Below, piece by piece: positions 33,601 to 44,874 of a DNA stretch of 54,817 nt. The position numbers and the translations under genes are program-made. Each line of letters starts with the position of its first letter. Within the stretch, counting starts at the first letter, position 1. Location: the NCBI GenBank assembly GCA_013426805.1, contig JACDZG010000041.1:1-54817 (forward strand). Direction: 5' to 3'. The notes below the pieces were generated by a model that was not told the origin of the DNA, ran no database searches, and was given only the letters and a program-made list of their open reading frames with translations. Origin of the DNA: Chromatiaceae bacterium (GTDB lineage: Bacteria > Pseudomonadota > Gammaproteobacteria > Chromatiales > Chromatiaceae).

Positions 33601-34183
33601 TGCCCTGGCCGAGGAGGCGCAGCAGAGCCTGTCGAGCCTGCGTGCCCAGGGCGAGCGCTATGTCCGGATCAAACTCGCGGCGCGCATTCTGCGCGATGAA
33701 ATCGAGCGGTTCCGGCGGCAGCACCGCGACCCGATCCTCAGCCGCGCCAGCGGCTATTTTGCCCGGCTGACCTGCAATGCCTTTAGCGCGGTCGAAACCG
33801 ACTTCGACACCTGCGATCAGCCGGTGTTGACCGGCCGGCGCGCCACCGGCGAGCGGGTGCGGGTGGAGGGCATGAGCACCGGCACCCGCGATCAGCTCTA
33901 CCTGGCCTTGCGCCTGGCCAATCTGGACCATTACCTGGACAGCGCCGAGCCACTGCCGTTCATCGTCGATGACATCCTCATCCAGTTCGACGACGCGCGC
34001 GCCCAGGCCACCCTCGCCGCCCTGGCGGACTTCTCAGTCAGGACCCAGGTGATTTTGTTCACCCATCATCGGCAGGTCGTCGATCAGGCCAGGGCGCTGG
34101 ACCCGAGTGGCGAGCGGGTGCTGGTGCATACGCTGATGGGGAAGGGCCAAGCGCAGGCTGTCCGCACTTCGGACTCGGAGTAA
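30602..34183 (+). CDS. SMC-like ATPase, YhaN type
   Basis: The 1193-residue protein has the Rad50/SbcC arrangement. An N-terminal half-ATPase carries Walker A GPNEAGKSS at about residue 33-41. A very long Ala/Glu/Arg-rich coiled coil lies in the middle. The C-terminal half carries the signature VEGMSTGTRDQLYLALRLAN, Walker B LPFIVDDILIQFDD and the H-loop ILFTHHRQV. No CxxC zinc hook was seen. With YhaO it would process DNA ends or structures. A 12-base direct duplication (CTCAACCCATTG) gives the NPLLNPLLN run near residue 715. It starts with GTG overlapping the yhaO stop. Confidence 0.9.
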   Translation: MKILDLHLRAFGPFTDCDLDLSGGQQGLHLIFGPNEAGKSSALRALRALLYGIPERTGDDFLHDRQDLRVGGRLRGSSGAEIHCIRRKGRKNTLLDSDGKTLPDDTLVPLLAGVDDRLFERLFGIDHEGLVSGGQALLAERGREAEALFGSGLGGVDLNAVLRRLDEEANALFLPRGAKPTINTELHRCAAIEHRQREVSLSARQWDEARKAVKQARRRLAELDSALALAAAQRHRLERIRRTLPNLARHAQLSEQLARLGEVPGLPAGFGQRRETAVAQRTLALASRSNAQAREDELKEQAAALQVSADLLAEAELIDTLRERLGSHRKAAADRPGLVAERAALAGQAATLLGQLRPDLTLDAAPTLRPLLNRRRRATELGGRQEAVAAALDEANRKLAEAAEQLANRRAAQAGLPVSPPLDGLRRATDEARRAGDLERAIAETRARSAQHADACRRELAALGLWGADLDALRAAPLPSGESIERCSADAQGLDAARRSLETLRAEVEAERRQSAESLRVIQLAGAAPSEADLEQSRAAREHGWQLIKRQWLEGEDIAAAAHAYAAGTALPLAFEGAVAQADEVADRLRREAQRVHEQAAAQARLEACDQRLDAAAQTAAQLAEQGEQLQQAWSVLWSPCGVTPLPPREMRQWHAAALRLRERAGQGDALSAELAALEVTRQYHVDAVQTALSALGLAVPLPPSESGAAALLNPLLNPLLNQAEAQLSTLQETERRRALLAQEIAALEASQRRLTLEVKTRQDERADWLAAWGALTAELGLAADAGPGELTDYLTGLDTCLKQLGEAERLDARIEGIDADGTQFRAQVDALLARLAPELRGRPVAETVPQLHARLVRQREDQSRRNELDAQSRRAQQEVQQAQAAILAAEAVLAELCREAGCTDPDQLPAVEQRVQEHRELSRQLSEVETELVTAGDGLGIAALSEEAGQVDRDAVLAELTALEARIEGELRPQQAALFEQKVEVERQFAAMAGDDAAAALAEEAQQSLSSLRAQGERYVRIKLAARILRDEIERFRRQHRDPILSRASGYFARLTCNAFSAVETDFDTCDQPVLTGRRATGERVRVEGMSTGTRDQLYLALRLANLDHYLDSAEPLPFIVDDILIQFDDARAQATLAALADFSVRTQVILFTHHRQVVDQARALDPSGERVLVHTLMGKGQAQAVRTSDSE

Positions 34184-34265
34184 CGGGATCTTCTTGGATG
34201 AGTTGAGCGGCGTTGGTTGTCGTTCCGGCCAGACCTTCCGCGGAGGTCGTGGGGAGGAAAGCTGA

Positions 34266-34340
34266 TCCACAGATGTCACAGATGTCACAGATGAACACAG
34301 ATATTTATCTTCATCTGTGAACATCTGTGACATCTGTGGA
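34266..34340. repeat. CACAGATG-type long inverted repeat, copy 1
   Basis: The left arm, beginning TCCACAGATGTCACAGATGT, pairs with the right arm, ending ACATCTGTGACATCTGTGGA, over about 30 bases with one extra base on the right. Each arm is built of direct repeats of the word CACAGATG. A second, less perfect copy is at 38849-38918. Both lie just 3' of a protein gene. Confidence 0.85.
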
Positions 34341-34454
34341 CAAATCCGAAAGGTCGATTTGGCCCGAACGGCGATCAAAGCCGCTCAACAAATGTCAAAG
34401 AAATGGTTTTTTGATACGTTTAGGTGATTTTCGACAATTTCGATACCGGTCAAT

Positions 34455-34477
34455 GTAGGTGCGACTTCAGTCGCACC
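34455..34477. repeat. GTGCGACTTCAGTCGCAC repeat, single arm
   Basis: The 23 bases match the arms at 12581-12638 and share the flanking GCGTCCGA word. Only one arm is present, which itself can fold on GTGCGACT/AGTCGCAC. Confidence 0.7.
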
Positions 34478-34521
34478 TGCGTCCGATTTGTTTCGCTTGT
34501 TGGTGAACAGTTCCCTCTGGG

Positions 34522-35145
34522 TCAACCCGGAACCGGAGCGCTCCCCATCCGCAACGCCTGCCGATAGCCGCGAATGGCGTCCGACGTGGTGGGCTGGTCG
34601 AGAAAGCGGGTCAGCAGATCCAGATCCAGGTCCGGCAACACCTCGCTAATGGTGACGGGGACATAGCGTTCGCCGCGTAAGCAATAGGGTTGCAGGCGCC
34701 CGCGGCGCCAGTACCAGACCTCGGCGACGCCAAGCTTGCGGTAAATGTCGAGTTTGTCGATCCGTCCGGAAGTCCAGACCACTTCGACGGCCAGTTGTGG
34801 GCGGTCGGCGGGCGCGGTGCCGAACACCCAGCACTCGTCCGGCTCGGCCGCTCGCGTGCGGTCCGGTGATTTCAAGGTCCAGGAGCCGTAGGTGCTGAAT
34901 GTGATGTCATGCTCCAGGCAATAGCTCTCGACCAGTCGTCCGATGCGCGACTTGATGCCCTCGTGGGTCTGGGACGGACTCATGATCTCGACTTCCCCCT
35001 CCAGATAACTGATCCGGGGCGCCGAACAATCGCCGCGCATGGTCAGCAGCCGTTCATAATCCTCCCAACTCAGGTCGTGAAGGTTGACGATCTGGTCATC
35101 GACCGGCCGATCGTCACGCGCTTGATACTGGGCGTTGGTGTACAT
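34522..35145 (-). CDS. Uma2-family putative PD-(D/E)XK endonuclease (DUF820)
   Basis: The 207-residue protein has the Uma2 pattern: LSWEDYERLLTMRGDCSAPR, ISYLEGEVEIMSPSQTHEGI, then EPDECWVFG and PQLAVEVVWTSG, with RIDKLDIYRKLGV and EVWYWRRG. The predicted catalytic residues (Glu/Asp in EPDECW and the Glu in AVEVVW) are present. Uma2 proteins multiply in cyanobacteria and sulfur bacteria; their biological role is not established. It stands alone between repeat-rich gaps. Confidence 0.88.
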   Translation of the reverse strand: MYTNAQYQARDDRPVDDQIVNLHDLSWEDYERLLTMRGDCSAPRISYLEGEVEIMSPSQTHEGIKSRIGRLVESYCLEHDITFSTYGSWTLKSPDRTRAAEPDECWVFGTAPADRPQLAVEVVWTSGRIDKLDIYRKLGVAEVWYWRRGRLQPYCLRGERYVPVTISEVLPDLDLDLLTRFLDQPTTSDAIRGYRQALRMGSAPVPG

Positions 35146-35589
35146 GGCTTGGTCCTCCGCAGGCCGTCAGGGCATCGCGATCCGAGTCTAGCGCGCCGGG
35201 TGTGACTTGTAACCCCGGGGCGGCCGTTGGGCGGCTTTGATCATCGTTCTTTGTCCATGCGGCGTCCGCCGGCACTAGGTCGCCTCCCGCGTCGGCGCTG
35301 CCGCCGCGGGCGCTGGTCGGTCGCCGAACCGATCGACGATGCAGGCCCATCGCCATCTGAAGAATCCGCCGGTGTCGCTACGACCAGCCTCATCAAGGAC
35401 ACGTTGCTGCGTCGCGGCGCGCTGGTTAGGATGCATGGGGGGCTGGCTCGCAGGGTGGTCGGTTGGCGTTCGTCATGTTCACCCGACCACCTTTGCGAGA
35501 CACTCTGGGCGCTTCAGGTTCTTGGGCTTGACTTGGTGCCATTCACGCCTGGCCCCTGATCCGCAGTGATCTGCCCCCGACTTCCTGCG
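35146..35589. other. Gene-free stretch
   Basis: No gene family, terminator or clear promoter is recognised over these 440 bases. A decayed copy of the GATGATCAAGGCC repeat may be present at about 35234-35248 (GCTTTGATCATCGTT). Short open frames here have no protein-like composition. Confidence 0.45.
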
Positions 35590-36531
35590 TCAATCACAAC
35601 TGGGCGCATACGCTCGCAGCGAGGCGTCAGAACAAGTGCCCCCGGTTGTACTTGGGGAATAGTTGCGTTTGATTGCGTCGTATTGAATATACGTATCATC
35701 ATTACATACGTGATATCCTTTGGTCAGGCCGTATGCGGTAGAGCAATTTGGGGCAGCTCTTGAATACCCGCAACGTAACAAAAATGATTTCGAGCACTTC
35801 TTGGACATAGTCGAATCACCCGGGCATGTGCCATGGTTGCACGCCGACCACATAGTATAGATCGTGCCATTAGACATTTTCCACTTGGCGACAGATCCTG
35901 AGTGTTCCGCAAAGATCAGCGTAGGTTTTTTCCAGATCTCGGCAATTTGAATCTCCGTACAAGCCGCCTGGGCGGAAAACGGAAATTCCTGTTCTTGATA
36001 TCCACTAATGGAATCGGTAACAAGGGTCGACTTTATCAATGCGCGGAGATTAGTCAGAGCCGCTTGCTCCGGCGCAAGCGCGGCGCTCGACATCAGGGTC
36101 TTATTCTGGCTCAGAACGGCGTCCACCGCGGCAAACGCCTGTTGGGCATTCTGGCCGCGGTCTTCTGTACTGCTGGACACTGCCGAGTCAAACGAAGCTG
36201 ACCATTTCTTATCGATAGGCGAGTTACCGCCAACCTGCACAAAGATGGGCGTACCATTCTGATCGATAATCCGCACGTCAATGGCATATTCCGGGGCCGA
36301 CGGATCATTCTTACGGGCCAATGCCGGATTTCGTTTTCCGCGTTTGGTTTCGATGGTAACCTGGACGCCGTTAATTTCGATATTTCCCTGGGTCTCGTTT
36401 GTTTTCGCATCGTACGAGAAGACGTACTGCGGTGATTGAGTAGCGGTAGCATCCGTCACTATGGTTGCGTCTTGTCCTAAGGCGACCGACGAGACTACGA
36501 ACATCGCTGAAAAATACCGTGCTTTCGACAT
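35590..36531 (-). CDS. Orphan secreted cysteine-rich protein, AT-richer than neighbours
   Basis: The 313-residue protein starts with a signal peptide (MSKARYFSAMFVVSSVALGQ). The ATG at 36531 has GGGAG eight bases upstream; ATG codons at 36534, 36537 and 36546 are alternatives. The N-terminal half is polar with beta-rich segments (YVFSYDAKTNETQGNIEING). The last 120 residues hold nine cysteines (SACNHGTCPGD; KKCSKSFLLRCGYSRAAPNC; YHVCNDDTY; GGTCSDAS), which suggests a disulphide-bonded domain outside the cytoplasm. I recognise no family. Codon use is less GC-biased than in flanking genes, consistent with transfer. Confidence 0.62.
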   Translation of the reverse strand: MSKARYFSAMFVVSSVALGQDATIVTDATATQSPQYVFSYDAKTNETQGNIEINGVQVTIETKRGKRNPALARKNDPSAPEYAIDVRIIDQNGTPIFVQVGGNSPIDKKWSASFDSAVSSSTEDRGQNAQQAFAAVDAVLSQNKTLMSSAALAPEQAALTNLRALIKSTLVTDSISGYQEQEFPFSAQAACTEIQIAEIWKKPTLIFAEHSGSVAKWKMSNGTIYTMWSACNHGTCPGDSTMSKKCSKSFLLRCGYSRAAPNCSTAYGLTKGYHVCNDDTYIQYDAIKRNYSPSTTGGTCSDASLRAYAPSCD

Positions 36532-37190
36532 CATCATAACTCCCATTCTTGTTTCTGAAACTGAAACACTTTGGCACCCTGGACGGGCAAGATGGATTGC
36601 GCGTCGAGGTCACTGACCGATTCAGTCTGGTTTCTTTGGTCCGTTGCCGCTGGTCGCGCGTCCCGGCAACACCGAGGCGCCCGAAAAACTGCACCAAACG
36701 AGACAGAGTAGATGCTGGGTCACTGCTCGGCATTGACCTGGATCAATGTTTCTGTTGCGCCGGGCGGCGCAGCGCGCGATTCCAGAAATTTCCTACAGGC
36801 GCCGCGGGCAACGGCCGACACGTCGCCGCTATCGTCACGCTCACCATCGCGGCCCGGCGACCAGCAGCGGACGCGGGCTTGGGGAACTCAAGAGTCGAAG
36901 GTGTCGGTCTGGTGGTGCGCATCCAGTGGCTCCGGAGCGTCCAGGGTCAACGGGGTCTCCGAAGGGTCGGGACGGGCAGTGACAGACCAGAATGGCACTA
37001 ACTTAAGCTCTATTATTGGGAATCAGTAAGTCACGGACGAAGCTGAGCACGCGGCGACAGGAAAACAACGGCCTCGCCAGTCGTTCCATGCACTTTCCAA
37101 ATTAACAGCAGGAAACTTCAGCTTTGTATCTTTGTGGTTCAAAATACACGGCGCTTCGTCTCACCCCCCTGCCTGATCGGAGACCTTGTT
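36532..37190. other. Long gene-free stretch with an isolated FNR/ANR-like site
   Basis: No convincing gene was found over about 660 bases. Short open frames lack family features. TTGACCTGGATCAA at 36733-36746 matches the FNR/ANR consensus TTGAT-N4-ATCAA at nine of ten fixed positions and is centred in the longer palindrome CATTGACCTGGATCAATG. The nearest rightward gene start is 445 bases away and the nearest leftward one about 200 bases away, so its target is unclear. Confidence 0.4.
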
Positions 37191-38057
37191 ATGAAACTCG
37201 CCTTGTCCACCGAGGACGCATTGCGTCTGGTTCGACTGCCCGCGACCTTCGTGGTGTGGTCCAACATCCTTGCCGCGCATCTGATTGCCACCGGGGGTTG
37301 GCCGCAGTGGTTGGTGCTGATCCCGCAACTCGCCGCCGGCACGGCGCTGTGCTGGTCTGGTGCGGTGCTGAAGGAGTGCTTTGCCCTGCGGCAGGGCGGT
37401 ACGGGCGAACCCTCGGGATTGCTGGCGTCCGGGCGGATCTCGGGGCAGGCGGCCTGGGTGCTGGGCGGCGGGCTCATGGTCCTGGGTCTGGCGTTCGCCG
37501 CGCTGGCCGGCGGTGCCAGTCTGCGGATCGCGGTCGCGCTGGGGCTCGCCATCGTCGCCTATCACGGCTTTCTGAAAGATACCTTGTTGGGCCCTGTCAT
37601 CATGGGGGCGATCCATTATATGCAGTGGATGTTCGGTTTGGCCGTGATGGCGATGGGGAGCGGGGCTCAGGCGCTGGCCGTGCCGGTGTTCCTTTATGTG
37701 GCGGCGCTCACGGTCCTGGGCGGGGCAGAGGCCAAAGGGGCGGCGCCGCAAACCACCCGGATCGCGGGGGTGTTGTTGGGGCTTGCGGCCTTGGTGATCG
37801 TCGAGTTGGTGCTTGCGGGCCGCATGGAGCAGCCGCTGATCCTGGCTCTGGTTGTCCCTGCGGTCCTGGCCCTGGGGTATTGGCTGTGGCGTCTGAACGC
37901 GGACGGCAGTCCGGCGGCGGTGCAGGCCCTGGTCCAACGACTGACCTTCGGCCTGATCCCGCTGGATGCGCTCTTGCTGGCCGGCAGCGGGCATTGGCTG
38001 GTGGCGCCGTTCCTGTTGTTGCTCCTGGTCCCCGGTTTCTTATCGGCGCGGCGCTGA
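37191..38057 (+). CDS. UbiA-like polytopic membrane protein lacking the Asp-rich motif
   Basis: The 288-residue protein has about eight membrane segments and the outline of UbiA prenyltransferases: LVRLPATFVVWSNILAAHLI at the start, GEPSGLLASGRISGQAAW (the R-P-L-P-S-G-R-I-S region), and YHGFLKDTLLGPVIMGAIHY. Where active enzymes have NDxxDxxxD, this protein has LKECFALRQGG, so prenyl diphosphate binding is doubtful. It may be a degenerate or repurposed family member. The ATG at 37191 has GGAGA upstream; a longer frame from 37134 adds non-conserved residues. Confidence 0.62.
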   Translation: MKLALSTEDALRLVRLPATFVVWSNILAAHLIATGGWPQWLVLIPQLAAGTALCWSGAVLKECFALRQGGTGEPSGLLASGRISGQAAWVLGGGLMVLGLAFAALAGGASLRIAVALGLAIVAYHGFLKDTLLGPVIMGAIHYMQWMFGLAVMAMGSGAQALAVPVFLYVAALTVLGGAEAKGAAPQTTRIAGVLLGLAALVIVELVLAGRMEQPLILALVVPAVLALGYWLWRLNADGSPAAVQALVQRLTFGLIPLDALLLAGSGHWLVAPFLLLLLVPGFLSARR

Positions 38058-38076
38058 CGGGCTGTCCCTTCCGGGT

Positions 38077-38679
38077 TCAGGCCGGGCGGCGCTTCTGCCG
38101 GAACACGTAGATCGCCAGGGTCAGGGCGACGAAGAGGAGGACGCCGACCGTCACCAGGGGCAGGTTGTCCTGGATCAGGCGCTCATTGCCGCCGATGAAA
38201 TAGCCCATGGCCGTGAGCACGGCGGACCATAGACCGGCCCCGAGCAGGGTATAGGTGCTGAACGTCAGCAGGTTCATCCGGGTCAGCCCGGCGGGTAGTG
38301 AGATCAGGTGCCGGATGCCGGGGATCAGGCGTCCGGTAAAGGTCGAAATGGCCCCGTGGCGCTCGAAGAACAGGTCGGTCTTGTGCAGCAGGGCGGGGCG
38401 CACGAAGAACCAGCGGCCGTAGCGCTCCAGGAAGGGGCGCCCCACCCAGAGCGCGAAGGCGTAATTGACGCCGGCCCCCGCCAGGCTGCCCAGGGTGGAG
38501 GCGAGCCAGATCGCCAGCACGTTCATTTTGCCCTGATAGGCGAGGTAGCCGGCCGGGATCAGCACCAACTCGCTCGGTACCGGCAGCACGGTGGACTCCA
38601 GTGCCATCAGGACGAAGATGCCGGTATAGCCCCAGCCGTTGACGGTGACCAGGATCCAATCGATAAATTCATGCAGCAT
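38077..38679 (-). CDS. DedA-family membrane protein
   Basis: The 200-residue protein has the SNARE-associated/DedA pattern: YTGIFVLMALESTVLPVPSE, GYLAYQGKMNV, GSLAGAGVNYAFALWVGRPF, and FTGRLIPGIRHLISLPAGLTR, the conserved arginine segment. Four or five membrane helices are present. DedA proteins act in membrane lipid balance, with some members moving undecaprenyl phosphate or phosphatidylethanolamine across the membrane. The ATG at 38679 is chosen because sequence upstream to 38862 is not conserved in character. The gene converges with the UbiA-like gene, 19 bases apart. Confidence 0.92.
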   Translation of the reverse strand: MLHEFIDWILVTVNGWGYTGIFVLMALESTVLPVPSELVLIPAGYLAYQGKMNVLAIWLASTLGSLAGAGVNYAFALWVGRPFLERYGRWFFVRPALLHKTDLFFERHGAISTFTGRLIPGIRHLISLPAGLTRMNLLTFSTYTLLGAGLWSAVLTAMGYFIGGNERLIQDNLPLVTVGVLLFVALTLAIYVFRQKRRPA

Positions 38680-38848
38680 GACATAACCTGAGTGTCGATG
38701 TGAGTCGCGCGAAGGACGCGAATGATGGTCGCCGGTAGATAGCCGGACGGAGAGGCGGGTTTTAAACCCGCCCCCTACACGAGTATCTGTCCGCATATCA
38801 GGTACGAAGGCTATACCTGCCGAGCGTAGAGATAGCAACTCGGATTTA

Positions 38849-38918
38849 TCCACAGATGACACAGATGTTCACAGATGTTCACAGATGAAGAAAAACATCT
38901 GTGAATATCTGTTCTGGA
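38849..38918. repeat. CACAGATG-type inverted repeat, copy 2
   Basis: The left arm has four direct copies of the CACAGATG word (from 38849), and the right arm has AACATCTGTGAATATCTGTT, giving an imperfect hairpin. It starts 15 bases 3' of the pgm stop codon on the pgm strand, so it would be at the end of the pgm mRNA. Confidence 0.8.
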
Positions 38919-38932
38919 GTGATTACAAGTCT

Positions 38933-40597
<1,665 letters not shown>

Positions 40598-40836
40598 CTA
40601 CATTGATGCGGCGCGGGCGGCCGGTCACGGCCGGGGTGCGCGACGAGCGCGGTGCCCCTGATCGTGAAGGCCGGATTGTAGCCGCTGCCGGGCGTGCGAC
40701 AATACCCATTCCATTCTATTCCGGCGCCGGGCGCTGACGGCCGAAGCCGCAGCCCTCCGATACGCGTCTGACGGTCCGCCGCGGTCGCCCCGTAATGCCG
40801 AAAAACGAATTATCATTCAAGAGGTAACGAACCGAA

Positions 40837-43561
<2,725 letters not shown>

Positions 43562-43584
43562 TCCGGCCTTGCGGTCGACGCTCG

Positions 43585-43610
43585 AAAACCGGGCGAATGC
43601 CCGGTTTTTT
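43585..43610 (+). terminator. Rho-independent terminator of adk
   Basis: AAAACCGGGC-GAAT-GCCCGGTTTT is a perfect ten-base stem followed by two more T residues, 24 bases after the adk stop. It has the classical form of an intrinsic terminator. Confidence 0.9.
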
Positions 43611-43723
43611 CGTGCGCGACAGTTGTTTCAAGGTACCGAATTCGCTCAGAAAAACCCGGCAAACCGCGGTCTGCGCGGGATTCTGGTAGTATCTCCCGAT
43701 ATTTCACTACGCAGGTGGTTCCG

Positions 43724-44122
43724 ATGGCGGTTGTAGAACTGGACGAGCAGAGTTTCGAAGAGGCGATCAGCACCAACGACTTCGTGATCGTCGATTTCTG
43801 GGCGCCCTGGTGCGGTCCATGCCGCTCCTTCGCCCCGATTTACGACAAGGTGTCCGCCGACTTTGGCGACATCGTTTTCGCCAAGGTCAACACCGAGGAC
43901 GAGCGGGAGATCGCGGGCCACTTTCAGATCCGCTCCATTCCGACCCTGATGATCTTTCGCGACCAGGTCATCATTTTTTCTCAGGCCGGCGCGCTTCCGG
44001 AAAGCCAGTTGCGGGACCTGATCGGTAAGGCCAAGGCGCTGGACATGGCGGAGGTCAAACAGCAGATCGCCAAGGAGCAGGCCGCGCGCGGGGCTGGCGA
44101 TCCGTCCGGCGGTTCGGCTTGA
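43724..44122 (+). CDS. Thioredoxin with C-terminal extension
   Basis: The 132-residue protein is a cytoplasmic thioredoxin with the active site FWAPWCGPCRSFAP and the cis-proline segment IRSIPTLMIF. After the fold ends, near residue 107, it has an additional charged helix (AEVKQQIAKEQAARG) and a Gly/Ser tail absent from E. coli TrxA. The ATG at 43724 fits the fold; a GTG nine bases upstream is the only alternative. An extended -10-like box (TGGTAGTAT) lies at about 43684-43692. It is one of three thioredoxin-fold genes in the last 11 kb. Confidence 0.92.
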   Translation: MAVVELDEQSFEEAISTNDFVIVDFWAPWCGPCRSFAPIYDKVSADFGDIVFAKVNTEDEREIAGHFQIRSIPTLMIFRDQVIIFSQAGALPESQLRDLIGKAKALDMAEVKQQIAKEQAARGAGDPSGGSA

Positions 44123-44224
44123 GCGGCGTCTCGTCCGTGGTTCGCAAGCCGACGGCTCAGGCGGTGCCGACGCGGATCCGGCCGACTCAGCGCGTCGCTT
44201 CAGGCGTCCGGCGGTCCTAGCCTC

Positions 44225-44773
44225 ATGCACGCCGTTTTTTGTTCTCTGGACGAGTTGATTCAGTTGTCGGGGCGTCCGACCGTGGGCGGCCTGATGACGC
44301 TGTGCGAGGAAAATTATCGCCTTCTCGCGCGTCTTGCGCCTGATCTGAAAGACCAGCGGGGGCTGAGTGTCTCCCGCCGCAAGGGCGGTGTGGACCTCTA
44401 TCTGACGATCGAGGAGCAGTCCCGTTATACCAGTCTCGCGCGGCTGACCCATTGGTTTCCCAGCGCTGATCGGGGTTGGAGTGGCGGATCGAGGCAGGCA
44501 CAAGCCGGCGATCTCGCCGGGTTTGGTGCCGACCCGGATGCGCGTTTGCGGGTCTATCACGATGCCCGCCAGGTCGAGATTCTGGATCTGCGGCAAACCG
44601 TTTTGCCGTTGCGTGCTCAATATCAACCCCCGGCGCTCGATGCCAAGTGGAAGGCGAATCTGTTCCTCGGCAAATGGCTCGCCTTCTGCCTCTCTCAGGG
44701 GCATTGCTTCGGTCCCGGTTTCGACGATCTGTCCCTGCCCGAGGATGGCGGCCGGCTGTATACGCTGACCTGA
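44225..44773 (+). CDS. DUF1249 protein (YqiB-like)
   Basis: The 182-residue protein matches the DUF1249/YqiB family: LMTLCEENYRLLARLAPDLK, VDLYLTIEEQSRYTSLARLT with HWFPS, RLRVYHDARQVEILDLRQ, and NLFLGKWLAFCLSQGH. It is a soluble protein of unknown function. In many gammaproteobacteria it lies next to the nudF/cpdA region; here it follows a thioredoxin gene. The Gly/Ser-rich stretch GWSGGSRQAQAGDLAGFG is a small insertion relative to what I remember of the family. Confidence 0.85.
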   Translation: MHAVFCSLDELIQLSGRPTVGGLMTLCEENYRLLARLAPDLKDQRGLSVSRRKGGVDLYLTIEEQSRYTSLARLTHWFPSADRGWSGGSRQAQAGDLAGFGADPDARLRVYHDARQVEILDLRQTVLPLRAQYQPPALDAKWKANLFLGKWLAFCLSQGHCFGPGFDDLSLPEDGGRLYTLT

Positions 44774-44874
44774 GCGCTGGTGACCAAAATGAACTACTTC
44801 GCCGATTACGACAACGACAGCGATTGTGTTTAAATTGCTCTTGACTCGTTACTTACCAACACGCGCGTTTCAGG

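Larger units (their letters stand above)
34184..34521. other. Gene-free stretch with two repeat families
   Basis: No gene is seen. The stretch holds the CACAGATG hairpin (34266-34340), the GTGCGACTTCAGTCGCAC arm (34455-34477), and a CGTTCCGGCCAG word near 34221 that resembles the end of the GATGATCAAGGCC repeat. It separates the yhaN-like gene from the convergent Uma2 gene. Confidence 0.6.

Noticed and set aside
32153-33931. A 592-codon open frame antisense to the yhaN-like gene
   Set aside because: It has no family features and follows the codon structure of the real gene on the other strand; long antisense frames are expected in GC-rich DNA.
34266-34340. CACAGATG repeats considered as a CRISPR array
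   Set aside because: The units are adjacent or separated by one to three bases with no unique spacers, and no cas gene is nearby.
36549-37029. Two overlapping short plus-strand frames in the gap before the UbiA-like gene
   Set aside because: Neither has a ribosome-binding site, family motif or consistent codon bias.
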